DNA of 64,000 nucleotides from Olsenella uli DSM 7084 (GTDB lineage Bacteria; Actinomycetota; Coriobacteriia; Coriobacteriales; Atopobiaceae): NCBI RefSeq assembly GCF_000143845.1, contig NC_014363.1, positions 729,186 to 793,185 of the forward strand, read 5' to 3'. Shown piece by piece: positions 51,929 to 60,996 of this stretch (position 1 is its first letter; each line of letters starts with the position of its first letter). The notes under the pieces were generated by a model. It saw only the letters and a program-made list of their open reading frames with translations, ran no database searches and was not told where the DNA came from. The position numbers and the translations under genes were made by a program.

Positions 51929-54900
51929 ATGGCGTTCGTTCACCTGCACAACCACTCGGACTTTTCGATCCTCGACGGCGCGACGCCCGTCGAGTCCCTG
52001 GTCAAGCGTGCCGTCGACCTCAAAATGCCCGCCGTGGCGCTCACGGATCACGGCTACCTCTTCGGCGTCCCCAACCTCGACCTCGAGTGCCGCAGCTACA
52101 ACGACGTCCAGGCCAACATGAAGCAGTGGCGCCACGACGTCGAGTGCTTCCAGAAGGGCTGGGAGCTCGAGGAGCCCGCGCCCGACGCGGCGGAGGCGGA
52201 CTACTTCGACCGCGTCCATGACCAGTGGGCGTCCGACCTTGCGACGTGGGAGTCATCCGGCCACGACCTCGCCGCCGTCAGGGCCAACCGCCCCCGCCTC
52301 AAGATCAAGCCCATCTTCGGCTGCGAGGCCTACTTCATCACCGATGACTGCATCGAGCGCGGCACCAAGCAGCGGCGCTATCACCTCATCCTCCTCGCCA
52401 AGAACGAGCGAGGCTACGTCAACCTCATAAAGTGCATGTCGCAGGCCGCCGGGCACGAGATGATGTACTACAAGCCCCGCACCACCCTGGACATGCTCAA
52501 GCGCTACCACGAGGGGCTGATCTGCCAGAGCGCCTGCGTCCAGGGCATCATCCAGCAGCGTGTCATCGAGGGCGACGTCGAGGGGGCCCGCCAGTGGGCG
52601 CGCACCTTCCAGGACGTCTTTGGCGACGACTTCTACATGGAGATCCAGGACCACGGGCTCGAGTTCCCGAACGGCTGGAACGACCGCAAGCTGGACGAGT
52701 ACCTCATCAAGATCGCCGACGAGCTGGGCGTCAAGGTCGTCTGCACCAACGACATCCACTACCTCACCCGCGAGGACGCCTCCACCCAGGACATCCTCTC
52801 GTGCATCGGCAAGGCCACGACCATCGACGACAACTCCCGCATGCGCATGGAGGGCACGGAGTTCTACATGAAGAGCGAGGAGGAGATGCGCCAGCTCTTC
52901 TCGTGGTACCCCCAGGCATGCGACAACACGCTCGAGGTCGCGGACAAGTGCGACTACGAGCTTGACTGGAACTCCATGTACCTGCCCGAGTTCCCGGGGC
53001 TCCGCAAGGGCGAGACGGCCGAGGAGCGCTTTCGCGAGGAGTGCGAGCGCGGCCTGGCCAAGCGCTACGGCGAGGGCTGGCGCGACCTCGAGATCGGCGG
53101 TTGGAACGTGAGGGACCGCTTCGAGCACGAGTACAAGATCATCACCGAGAAGGGCTTCGCCAACTACTTCCTCATCGTCCAGGACTACGTGCAGTGGGCC
53201 AAGGATAACGGCATCGGCGTGGGTCCCGGCCGTGGCTCGGCGGCGGGCGCCATCGTCGCCTACGCCATGAACATCACCAACTTCGACCCGCTCGAGAACG
53301 GCCTGATGTTCGAGCGCTTCCTCTCGCCCCAGCGCTCCGAGATGCCCGACATCGACATGGACTTCGATGACGAGCACCTCCAGATGGTCCTCCAGCACGT
53401 GCGCGACGTGTACGGCGAGGACCGCGTCTGCAAGGTCATCACCTACTCGACCATCAAGGCCAAGCAGGCCATCAACGACGCCAACCGCGTCTTGGGCTTC
53501 CCGGTCTACATGGGGCAGCGCCTCTCCAAGATGCTCTCGAACGACCCCAAGCTGACGCTCCCCAACGCCCTCCACAAGAACGAGAAGAAGCCGGACCAGT
53601 ACTCTCCCGACTTCGAGGAGGCATACAACAAGGACGCGGACGCGCACCGCATCATCGATGCGGCACTCTCCATCGAGGGCTTCATGCGTGGGGAGGGCGT
53701 CCATGCCTGCGCGACGCTCATCGCGCCGACGCCCGTCACAGACCACGTGCCCACCAAGCTCGACACCAAGGGCAACGTCACCATCACCCAGTACGAGGGC
53801 CACTCGGTCGCGGACATGGGCCTCCTCAAGATGGACTTCCTGGGCCTGCGCACGCTCACAGTCATCAACAAGGCGCTCGAGAACATCCGTCGCAGCTACC
53901 CCGACCTCTCTCGCGCAGACGAGCTGCCCGAGCAAGTCAGGTCTGCCATCAAGCCCGGGGCGACCTGCGTGGACCTTGACGTCGACAAGTGCGACTTCTC
54001 TGATCCCGCCATCTACGAGCTTCTGGGTTCCGGCCACACCGCCGGCGTCTTCCAGGTCGAGTCTGCGGGCATGACCGCCACCATCAAGGGCATGCAACCC
54101 ACCGAGTACAAGCACATCGTCGCACTCATCGCCCTCTATCGCCCAGGCCCCCTGGGCGCCGGCATGGTCACGAGCTACATCAACCGCATGAACGGAAAGG
54201 AGCCCGTCGTCTTCTACGACGACCGCCTCTCGGACATCTTGGACGAGACCTACGGCACCATGGTCTACCAGGAGCAGGTCATGCAGATCTCGATGAAGAT
54301 GTCCAACTTCTCGCCCGGCGAGTCCGACGGTCGCATCCGCAAGCCCGTGGCCAAGAAGAAGATCAAGATGCTTACGAGCCAGGTCTTCCACTGGGAGGGC
54401 GACGGCGCCGACGAGACCATCTACGACCACTGGATGAACGGCGCCCTTGGCAACGGCTACCAGCGCGACGTCGCCCAGCGCATCTGGGACGACGTCCTGG
54501 AGTTCGCCTCCTACGCGTTCAACAAGTCCCACTCCGCCGGCTATGCCATCCTCGTCATGCAGACCGCCTGGCTCAAGTCCCACTTCCCCCGCGAGTTCAT
54601 GGCCTCCGTCCTCACGTCCTACATGGGCAAGACGGACAAGATCGTCCACTATGTCACGTCCTGCCGCCGCGAGGGCATCGACGTCCTGCCCCCTGACGTG
54701 AACGAGTCCGGCAAGGACTTCACGGCCACCCCCCAGGGCGTCCGCTTCGGCTTCGCGGGCATCCGCGGCGTGGGCGACGGCGTGGGCGAGGCCATCATGG
54801 CCGAGCGCGAGGCCCGGGGCCCCTTCAAGAGCCTCCATGACTTCTGCGAGCGTGTCGACGGCAGCCAGGCAAACCGCCGCGTGGTCGAGGCCCTCATCAA

Positions 54901-55837
54901 GTCGGGTGCCTTCGACTCGACGGGTTACCCACGCAAGCAGCTCATGGGCTTCGTCGACAAGAACGACCCTGCCAACATCATCGACGCCGCCGCCAAGCGC
55001 CAGAAGGACAAGGCCAACGGCCAGGTCTCGATGTTCGACATGTTTGCGGACGTCGCCGGCGCCGGCTTCGAGGACGACATTCCCGAGCCCAACCCCCACG
55101 ACGAGTGGGACCGCAACACGAAGCTGGCCCAAGAGCACGAGGTCCTCGGCATCTACGTCTCCGACCACCCGCTGCGCCCGTATGAGTATGCCATCTCCAA
55201 GGCGCGTGACTACACGCTGAGCGAGATAGAGGAGTCCGAGGAGGTCGTCGACCCCGTCTCGGGTGCCGCCACCACCCGCTACAAGGTCCCCGAGGGCAAG
55301 CCCATACGCCTTGCGGGAATGGTGCCTGTGGGAGGCGTGGTCAAGAAGGTGACCAAGAAGGGCGATCAGATGGCCATCGTCACCTTGGAGGACATGGAGG
55401 GGGAGGTGACGCTCGTGGTCTTCCCCAAGGCGTACAGGGAGTGTGCCGCCGCCCTCGAGGGCGAGGTCGACGAGCAGACTGGCGAGCGCGTGGGCAACGT
55501 CTTCATCGAGGCGACCGGCAGGCTCGAACGCGGCGATCGTGGCATCCAGGTCATCGTGAGCTCCATATCGGCGATGGAGCTCAACGAGCACACCAACAGA
55601 CCCAAGGTCATCGAGGTCTACCTGCCGCTGCGCATGCTGTCGACGGGACGCATGGAGGCACTCCAGTCGATCTTCTCTCGCTACGGGGGCATGGACCGCG
55701 TCGAGCTCATGGTCGAGAGCGCATCGGGCGACCTCATGCGCATGGAACTGCCGACCAAGGTAGACGCCCGCAACATGGTCCTCATGGCCGAGGTGAAGGA
55801 CTTCGTGGGTGCAGAGGGCCACGTCCAGGTGGCGTGA
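51929..55837 (+). CDS. dnaE: DNA polymerase III subunit alpha
   Basis: 1302 aa, ATG at 51929 behind CGGAGG. The PHP domain has FVHLHNHSDFSILDG and ALTDHG (about residues 38-41), but about 65 extra residues separate this from KPIFGCEAYFI (about 127). The polymerase core has GVGPGRGSAAGAIVAY and PDIDMDFDDE with catalytic aspartates, plus LLKMDFLGLRTL, YQEQVMQI and FNKSHSAGYA. The OB-fold region near the end reads GDQMAIVTLEDMEGEVTLVV. It is the replicative polymerase. TATGAT (51891-51896) may be its -10. Confidence 0.97.
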   Translation: MAFVHLHNHSDFSILDGATPVESLVKRAVDLKMPAVALTDHGYLFGVPNLDLECRSYNDVQANMKQWRHDVECFQKGWELEEPAPDAAEADYFDRVHDQWASDLATWESSGHDLAAVRANRPRLKIKPIFGCEAYFITDDCIERGTKQRRYHLILLAKNERGYVNLIKCMSQAAGHEMMYYKPRTTLDMLKRYHEGLICQSACVQGIIQQRVIEGDVEGARQWARTFQDVFGDDFYMEIQDHGLEFPNGWNDRKLDEYLIKIADELGVKVVCTNDIHYLTREDASTQDILSCIGKATTIDDNSRMRMEGTEFYMKSEEEMRQLFSWYPQACDNTLEVADKCDYELDWNSMYLPEFPGLRKGETAEERFREECERGLAKRYGEGWRDLEIGGWNVRDRFEHEYKIITEKGFANYFLIVQDYVQWAKDNGIGVGPGRGSAAGAIVAYAMNITNFDPLENGLMFERFLSPQRSEMPDIDMDFDDEHLQMVLQHVRDVYGEDRVCKVITYSTIKAKQAINDANRVLGFPVYMGQRLSKMLSNDPKLTLPNALHKNEKKPDQYSPDFEEAYNKDADAHRIIDAALSIEGFMRGEGVHACATLIAPTPVTDHVPTKLDTKGNVTITQYEGHSVADMGLLKMDFLGLRTLTVINKALENIRRSYPDLSRADELPEQVRSAIKPGATCVDLDVDKCDFSDPAIYELLGSGHTAGVFQVESAGMTATIKGMQPTEYKHIVALIALYRPGPLGAGMVTSYINRMNGKEPVVFYDDRLSDILDETYGTMVYQEQVMQISMKMSNFSPGESDGRIRKPVAKKKIKMLTSQVFHWEGDGADETIYDHWMNGALGNGYQRDVAQRIWDDVLEFASYAFNKSHSAGYAILVMQTAWLKSHFPREFMASVLTSYMGKTDKIVHYVTSCRREGIDVLPPDVNESGKDFTATPQGVRFGFAGIRGVGDGVGEAIMAEREARGPFKSLHDFCERVDGSQANRRVVEALIKSGAFDSTGYPRKQLMGFVDKNDPANIIDAAAKRQKDKANGQVSMFDMFADVAGAGFEDDIPEPNPHDEWDRNTKLAQEHEVLGIYVSDHPLRPYEYAISKARDYTLSEIEESEEVVDPVSGAATTRYKVPEGKPIRLAGMVPVGGVVKKVTKKGDQMAIVTLEDMEGEVTLVVFPKAYRECAAALEGEVDEQTGERVGNVFIEATGRLERGDRGIQVIVSSISAMELNEHTNRPKVIEVYLPLRMLSTGRMEALQSIFSRYGGMDRVELMVESASGDLMRMELPTKVDARNMVLMAEVKDFVGAEGHVQVA

Positions 55838-55878
55838 TCCCTCTCGCCGTGCCTTGGGATGGGTGGGAGGAGCCCCGC

Positions 55879-57810
55879 ATGAAGATTGGCATCGCACAGA
55901 TCAACACCCGCCCCGGGGACTTCGAGACCACCTCCGGGCGCATGGTCGCGCAGAGCGAGCGCGCCGCGCAGGAGGGCGTCGAACTGCTCGTGTTTCCACT
56001 TGCGGCGCTCGCAGGCGTCGAGGCCGCGGCACCTACCGACCAGGGGGACTTCTACCTTGACATGGCCTGCACCCTGGAGGGCCTCGCACAGGCGCTGGCG
56101 TGTCCCTGCGTCGTGGCGTTCGTGTGCGACCTTGGGGAGGGGACGTTGGCGCCCCTGGCGCTTTTGATCGAGGGCGGTCGCGTGCGCCCCCTTGGCTTCG
56201 GGCTTGCCCTGGGGCCCGAGGGGCCGGGAGGCGCTAAGGACGAGGGTGACGCCCCCGCGTACGATCTGCCCGAGGTCCGGATAGGCGACCTGTCCTTTGG
56301 CATCGCATTCGGCTACGAGGACCTGGACGACTACGACGACTATGACTTCGACGTGGACGCCATCCTCTACCTCTCCAGTTACGGGTATGCCGCTGACGAC
56401 CCCTCGTCCGCCCTCGGGGCGGCGCTCTCCGAGAACCGCTTCGTGGGCGACGCCCTCAAGACGGGCGCCTGGATCGTGGGGGTGGGTTCCCTGGGAGGCT
56501 ACGGCATGCAGGTGTTCACGGGATCGAGCTTCGTGCTTGACCCGACGGGCGCGCTCAGGGCATCGGCACCGGGCTTCGAGGAGTCCTTCGTCACCTGTGA
56601 CATAGGGGGCGCCTGTCAGGCGGGACGTGTCGGGTCCCTGACGCCCGAGGTGTATGACCGGCCCTTCCACCTGTGGCAGTCCCTGTGCGTCGGCCTTCGT
56701 GACTATCTTGCCAAGGAGCAGGTCAAGGACGTCGCCCTGGTCGTCGACGGAACGCTGCGCTCCCTGGCTCTCGCGGCGCTCGCCACCGACGCCCTCGGTC
56801 CGACCCATGTACATGCGCTCGTCGACGTCGCCCGCCCAGGTGTTCGCGTGGGTGCCGCGGACGGCCTGGTGCGCTCCCTGCGCATAGACGTGCTCCCGAC
56901 GCCCCCGGCAGGTGGGCTTGAGGTGCCATCCACGGGGGTCGCCACCGGCCACCCCCAGGTGCTACGTCGTGGCATCGTCGGGGCGTACCTTGCAGCCTGG
57001 GCCCACGACCTGGGAGCCCTTGTGCTCTCGTCCCTCGACAAGACGACGCTGGCACTCGAGGGGATGCCGCACCACGCCAGCGCCGCAGCCCTCTGCCCAT
57101 TGGGTGACGTCTACCTCGAGGACATAGTAGCCATGGTCCGCATGCGCAACACCGTCTCGCCCATCCTGCCCCCTGCCATCCTCGAGCAGTGGGAGCTGCC
57201 CGTCGTCGCCGGCTACGACCGCCATGGGGTCTCGGGCGAGGCGTGGACTATGACGATCGGCCTCATCCTGTCGGAGCACCTCGAGTGGGGGCGCACGGTG
57301 GGTGAGATAGTGCAGGCGGGTGGGCAGGACCCCGCGCTCGTCGAGGCCACGCTCGCCGCCCTCGATGCGGCTGGGCCCTGGCGCGCCGGTCGCATGCACT
57401 GCCTGTCCGCAAGCACGGCACCGCTCGTCGAGGCGTGCCGTCCGCCCGCGCTTGCCTGGCGCGACCACGTCCGTGGCGACGGGGGGCAAGACGGCTTCGA
57501 CGCGCTCGCACGCCTCCTTCTCGCCGTCGGCCCCGAGCCTCGCGTGAGCGACGGGGGCGAGCTGGGGGACGAAGAGGGTGCCGATTGGGACGCGGATGAG
57601 CGAAGTGCCACGAGGGAGATAAGCGACGCCCTCGGCTTCCTGCGTGACTTCTCGATCGGCGGCGGCTTCAGGCCGACGGGCTTCGGCGAGCCTGGCGGGG
57701 GGCCGCGCACGGAGGGCGCCTCTCGGGGGGACGACGGCCGAGGGCCTGACGGTGCCTCCGAGCGGGAGGGGCCAGGGGCGCCCTGGCCGAGCCCCTTCTC
57801 GCAGAACTGA
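55879..57810 (+). CDS. NAD synthetase-like two-domain protein lacking both catalytic motifs
   Basis: 643 aa, ATG at 55879 behind GGGAGGAG. It has the layout of glutamine-dependent NAD synthetase: a nitrilase-type domain (residues 1-270) and an NadE-type ATP-pyrophosphatase domain (about 280-540). The catalytic positions are changed. The nitrilase Glu of FPEL is Leu (VFPLAALAG, residue 41). The Cys of the CED motif is Tyr (AFGYEDLDDY, about 146). The SGGxDS loop reads DGTLRS (about 290-295), and GTGNKSE reads SSLDKTT (about 383). Neighbouring scaffold residues (ALATDALGPTHVHALV, LCPLGDVYLEDIVAMVR) are kept. It is probably a pseudoenzyme with a structural or regulatory role. The last 75 residues are Gly/Glu/Arg-rich and look disordered. 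Confidence 0.75.
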   Translation: MKIGIAQINTRPGDFETTSGRMVAQSERAAQEGVELLVFPLAALAGVEAAAPTDQGDFYLDMACTLEGLAQALACPCVVAFVCDLGEGTLAPLALLIEGGRVRPLGFGLALGPEGPGGAKDEGDAPAYDLPEVRIGDLSFGIAFGYEDLDDYDDYDFDVDAILYLSSYGYAADDPSSALGAALSENRFVGDALKTGAWIVGVGSLGGYGMQVFTGSSFVLDPTGALRASAPGFEESFVTCDIGGACQAGRVGSLTPEVYDRPFHLWQSLCVGLRDYLAKEQVKDVALVVDGTLRSLALAALATDALGPTHVHALVDVARPGVRVGAADGLVRSLRIDVLPTPPAGGLEVPSTGVATGHPQVLRRGIVGAYLAAWAHDLGALVLSSLDKTTLALEGMPHHASAAALCPLGDVYLEDIVAMVRMRNTVSPILPPAILEQWELPVVAGYDRHGVSGEAWTMTIGLILSEHLEWGRTVGEIVQAGGQDPALVEATLAALDAAGPWRAGRMHCLSASTAPLVEACRPPALAWRDHVRGDGGQDGFDALARLLLAVGPEPRVSDGGELGDEEGADWDADERSATREISDALGFLRDFSIGGGFRPTGFGEPGGGPRTEGASRGDDGRGPDGASEREGPGAPWPSPFSQN

Positions 57811-57854
57811 TTTTCGGCGAGGCCATCCCGTGCGATCGGACGTATGCTAGGATA

Positions 57855-57866
57855 GAACGAACGTTC
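57855..57866. promoter_or_regulatory. SOS (LexA) box upstream of ruvC
   Basis: GAAC-GAAC-GTTC matches the Gram-positive LexA consensus GAAC-N4-GTTC, with flanking A and T making AGAAC/GTTCT arms. It lies 24 bp before the ruvC start, next to TATGCTAGGAT, which may be the -10 region. It implies damage-inducible expression of ruvCAB. Confidence 0.75.
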
Positions 57867-57889
57867 TAACGTACGATGCTGGAGGGCAT

Positions 57890-58546
57890 GTGATCATACT
57901 TGGGATAGACCCAGGGCTCGCGAATACCGGTTGGGGTGTCATCGAGACGCGCGGCACCCTCTGCCGCGCGCGGGCGTATGGCTGCATCAGCACAAGCTCC
58001 TCCGAGACGCTCGACCGTCGCCTGGGTGCCATCTACGATGGGCTCTCAGAGGCGATAGGGACGTACCAGCCCTCGCAGCTTGCCATAGAGAAGATCTTCT
58101 TCGGCGAGAACACGCGCTCCGCCCTGGCGACGGCACATGCCCGTGGGGCGGCGATCGTGGCCTGCTCCCGCATGGGACTCGAGATGGGCGAGTACACTCC
58201 CATGCAGATAAAGCAAGCCGTCGTGGGGACGGGGTCGGCTGACAAGCGCCAGGTCATCTACATGGTCAGGAACATCCTCGACCTCGATCACGACCCGAGG
58301 CCCGACCACTGCGCGGACGCACTCGCCGCAGCGGTCTGCCATGCCAACCTCACGCGGACCAAGAGGGTCACCCGTGACGCCGCGGCCGCCCAGGTGCTGG
58401 CGCAGGAGAGGGCCCAGGAGGCCCAGGATCGCATCGAGGCCCGCGAGGTGACCGCCGCCGCGACCGCGGCCCACGTCTCGCGCTCGATGGAAAGCGGGCG
58501 CGCGGCCCTGGGCCACGCGCGGCAGAGCAGGAGGAACAGCCGATGA
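57890..58546 (+). CDS. ruvC: Holliday junction resolvase RuvC
   Basis: 218 aa, GTG start (57890) behind GGAGGG. The acidic residues are in ILGIDPGLANTGWG, QLAIEKIFFGEN and RPDHCADALAAAVCHAN, matching the RNase H-fold active site. It cuts Holliday junctions symmetrically within the RuvABC complex. The C-terminus extends about 45 residues beyond the normal end with Ala/Gln/Arg-rich helix. The stop codon overlaps the ruvA start. An SOS box precedes it. Confidence 0.96.
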   Translation: MIILGIDPGLANTGWGVIETRGTLCRARAYGCISTSSSETLDRRLGAIYDGLSEAIGTYQPSQLAIEKIFFGENTRSALATAHARGAAIVACSRMGLEMGEYTPMQIKQAVVGTGSADKRQVIYMVRNILDLDHDPRPDHCADALAAAVCHANLTRTKRVTRDAAAAQVLAQERAQEAQDRIEAREVTAAATAAHVSRSMESGRAALGHARQSRRNSR

Positions 58547-59172
58547 TCGTGCAGCTGACGGGAACCCTCGTCGAGGTGCTCCCCACCCATGTGATAGTCG
58601 ACGTCGGTGGTATCGGCTACGAGCTTGGTGTGTCGGCAACCACGGCTGCCTCGCTTCCCGCCGTAGGCGAGGCCGGCGTCACCCTCCTTGCGCGCATGCT
58701 GGTGAAGGAGAGTGCGGTCGAACTCTACGGCTTTGCGTCGCGCGAGGAGCGAGCGGTCTTCGACCGGCTCGTCGGCGTCTCCGGCGTTGGGCCAAAGCTT
58801 GCGCTTGCCGTGCTCTCGACCTTCTCTCCCGCCTCGCTCGCAACTGTCGTGGTGACCCAGGACGCCACGCGCATGGCCACGGTGCCCGGCGTCGGCAAGA
58901 AGAAGGCCCAGCGCCTCCTCATGGAGCTGCAGGACGTCTTTACCAGGGACACGGAGCTCAGGGGCCTTGTGGGCATGAGCGAACCTGCGCCCCGGTCCCC
59001 CCTCGCCAACACGGCCGAGTCCGTTCAGAGCGACGCCACCTCGGCACTGCTCGCCATGGGCTTCACGCCCCAGGAGGCCGAGCTCGCCCTGAGGGGCCAT
59101 GAGGATGCGGGTGCCCTGACGGTCGAGAAGGCGATCTCGTATGCGCTGAGGCATCTGGGAGGTGGTGCCTGA
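58543..59172 (+). CDS. ruvA: Holliday junction DNA helicase subunit RuvA
   Basis: 209 aa, ATG at 58543 in an ATGA overlap with ruvC. The OB-fold N-terminal domain ([20 protein letters not shown]) is followed by two helix-hairpin-helix motifs ([16 protein letters not shown] and [16 protein letters not shown]) and a C-terminal UBA-like domain ([16 protein letters not shown]) that contacts RuvB. It binds the four-way junction as a tetramer. Confidence 0.97.
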   Translation: MIVQLTGTLVEVLPTHVIVDVGGIGYELGVSATTAASLPAVGEAGVTLLARMLVKESAVELYGFASREERAVFDRLVGVSGVGPKLALAVLSTFSPASLATVVVTQDATRMATVPGVGKKKAQRLLMELQDVFTRDTELRGLVGMSEPAPRSPLANTAESVQSDATSALLAMGFTPQEAELALRGHEDAGALTVEKAISYALRHLGGGA

Positions 59173-60242
59173 TGTGGGAGGCCGACAGGGAAGACCTGTT
59201 CGAGGAGGGCCACGACGCCGCGGCCGCGGCACGCTCCTTGGGACAGCGCAGCGTGTCTGCCGAGCTCACCACCGACGACCTGGACGTGGAGCACAGCCTG
59301 CGTCCCGTCACGCTTGACGAGTACTGCGGCCAGGAGCGCGTCCGCGAGAACCTGCGCGTGTTGATCGCCGCAGCCAAGGACCGCCACGAAACCCTCGATC
59401 ACGTGCTCTTCAGCGGCCCCCCGGGCCTGGGGAAGACCACGCTCGCAAACGTGGTCGCCAACGAGATGGGCGCCCGTCTCAGGACCACGTCAGGCCCCGC
59501 CATCGCCCGCACGGGCGACCTCGCCGCCATCCTCACGAACCTCGAGGAGGGCGACGTCCTCTTCGTCGACGAGATCCACCGCCTCAACCACCAGGTCGAG
59601 GAGGTGCTCTATCCGGCGATGGAGGACTTCTTCCTCGACATCGTCATCGGCAAGGGCCCTGCCGCGCGCTCCATCAGGCTGGACGTCCCGCATTTCACCC
59701 TCGTGGGAGCCACTACCAGGACGGGCCTTCTGACCGGTCCGCTGCGCGACCGATTCGGCATCTCGTATCGCCTGGACTACTACACGATCGAGGAGCTGGC
59801 GGGCATCGTGAGGCGCTCCGCCAGGATACTGGGTGTGGAGATAGACGACCAGGGCGCCGCCGAGATCGCCTCGCGCTCGCGCGGCACCCCGCGCCTCGCC
59901 AATCGCCTGCTCAAGCGCGTGCGCGACTATGCCCAGGTCAAGGCCCAGGGTTCCGTTGCCTGGGACGTCGCGGCCGAGGCGCTCTCCTTCTTCGAGATCG
60001 ACGAGATGGGCCTCGACTGGATGGACGTCAAGATTCTGGAGGCGCTCACCAGGACCTTCCGTGGCAGGGCGGTCGGCCTTACGACCATCGCGTCTGCGGT
60101 GGGGGAGGATCCCTCCACGCTCGAGGATGTCTACGAGCCGTACCTGCTGCAGCGCGGACTCATCGTCCGCACGCCCCAGGGGCGCCAGGCCACGTCGCTC
60201 GCGTTCGAGCACCTCGGCGTGGCGTCCCCTCCGTCCGCGTAG
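59172..60242 (+). CDS. ruvB: Holliday junction branch migration ATPase RuvB
   Basis: 356 aa, ATG at 59172 overlapping the ruvA stop. AAA+ motifs are Walker [16 protein letters not shown], Walker [12 protein letters not shown], sensor 1 [19 protein letters not shown] and sensor 2 [19 protein letters not shown]. The C-terminal winged helix ([17 protein letters not shown]) binds DNA. The hexamer drives branch migration with RuvA. Confidence 0.97.
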   Translation: MWEADREDLFEEGHDAAAAARSLGQRSVSAELTTDDLDVEHSLRPVTLDEYCGQERVRENLRVLIAAAKDRHETLDHVLFSGPPGLGKTTLANVVANEMGARLRTTSGPAIARTGDLAAILTNLEEGDVLFVDEIHRLNHQVEEVLYPAMEDFFLDIVIGKGPAARSIRLDVPHFTLVGATTRTGLLTGPLRDRFGISYRLDYYTIEELAGIVRRSARILGVEIDDQGAAEIASRSRGTPRLANRLLKRVRDYAQVKAQGSVAWDVAAEALSFFEIDEMGLDWMDVKILEALTRTFRGRAVGLTTIASAVGEDPSTLEDVYEPYLLQRGLIVRTPQGRQATSLAFEHLGVASPPSA

Positions 60243-60283
60243 ACGCCCCACTCGTTCCCACGTCCGTTCCTCTTGGAGGGAAG

Positions 60284-60676
60284 ATGCTTCAACGAGACTA
60301 CATCCTAGAGATCATCGCCCAGTTCGTGGAGGTGGTGTCGCGCTCGCTCAGACGTGCCGTTGCCGAGAGGGACGAGGCTGCCGTGCTCGAGACCGAGGAG
60401 GCCATCGCGGGTCTGCTTGATCTTGACCCCCAGGTCGCGATGCAGCTTGCACCCGACTCGCTCGTCACCATGATGCTCCTCTCGGGCATGGGAGACTCCG
60501 TGGCCTCATACGTGGCGTATGCCCTGCGTGCCGTCTCCGGTGCCTATGGAGGCATGGGGAGGCCAGACAAGGCAAGGCTGCGCGCCGAGCAGGCTGAGGC
60601 CATCGAGGAGTCCTTCGGATGCGGATGCGAGGTGCCCGCTGAGTTCGAGGAGCTTGACAAAGCTCTCCACTCTTGA
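60284..60676 (+). CDS. Small conserved helical protein (DUF6483-like)
   Basis: 130 aa, ATG at 60284 behind CTTGGAGGGAAG. The N-terminus MLQRDYILEIIAQFVEVVSR is an amphipathic helix of the type found in the DUF6483 group, and the rest is helical with SGMGDSVASYVAYALRAVSG. A CGC motif lies near residue 110 (SFGCGCEVPAEF). It has no membrane segment. Function is unknown. It is 42 bp downstream of ruvB and may be read through from that operon. The family assignment is from memory of the N-terminal pattern. Confidence 0.65.
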   Translation: MLQRDYILEIIAQFVEVVSRSLRRAVAERDEAAVLETEEAIAGLLDLDPQVAMQLAPDSLVTMMLLSGMGDSVASYVAYALRAVSGAYGGMGRPDKARLRAEQAEAIEESFGCGCEVPAEFEELDKALHS

Positions 60677-60707
60677 TGCTGAAACCATCCCAAGGGCCCA
60701 TCAGTTC

Positions 60708-60736
60708 TTGATCGGAGACTACATTTCGCGTATATT
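60708..60736 (+). promoter_or_regulatory. Promoter of the adhesin gene
   Basis: TTGATC (60708-60713) and TATATT (60731-60736) are separated by exactly 17 bp. The predicted start point, about 60743, is at the first bases of the c-di-GMP-I riboswitch, which supports both calls. Confidence 0.8.
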
Positions 60737-60738
60737 TC

Positions 60739-60806
60739 AGCTAAGTAAAACTGTCGAAAGGCAGTGACGTAAAGCTATAGGGCCTGGAATGGCAGCCAGC
60801 TGCAAT
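60739..60806 (+). ncRNA. Cyclic-di-GMP-I (GEMM-I) riboswitch
   Basis: The aptamer elements are in order: AGTAAAAC, the CTGTC-GAAA-GGCAG hairpin with a GNRA tetraloop (60751-60764), the invariant-type GACGTAAAGCTATAGGGCCT (60766-60785) and GGCAGCCAGCTGC (60791-60803). These correspond to the GCAAACC, GAAA, GACGCAAAGC and GCAGCC parts of the GEMM-I class. The remaining leader (to 60996) is about 190 nt and would hold the expression platform. It controls the LPXTG adhesin gene downstream. Confidence 0.85.
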
Positions 60807-60996
60807 TTTCTCTGGTAGGGAGGACGGCGTGGCTGTTTTCTGCATAAGGTCGAAGATCGACGCGCATTCACAGGGTGCGCCATGCCGTGGGGAAGTCTGT
60901 CCCGCTTGCTGATGCGGTCACGCTTTGCACCTCCGGTCGTCGCCACTCTCGTCGATGAATGGAATTGTCCGTAGAGTCAGGAGAAAGGAAGTGGGA
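60807..60996 (+). other. Leader between riboswitch and adhesin start
   Basis: About 190 bp with no gene. It should contain the expression platform of the c-di-GMP riboswitch, but I cannot pick a single terminator hairpin: no T-run of note follows a strong stem. AGGAGAAAGGA (60979-60989) is the ribosome site for the adhesin. Confidence 0.45.

Noticed and set aside
52253-55897. Minus-strand open frame of about 1,214 codons antisense to dnaE
   Set aside because: It is the complement of a well-conserved gene in very GC-rich DNA, has no family signature and no ribosome site, and such shadow frames occur here opposite most long genes.
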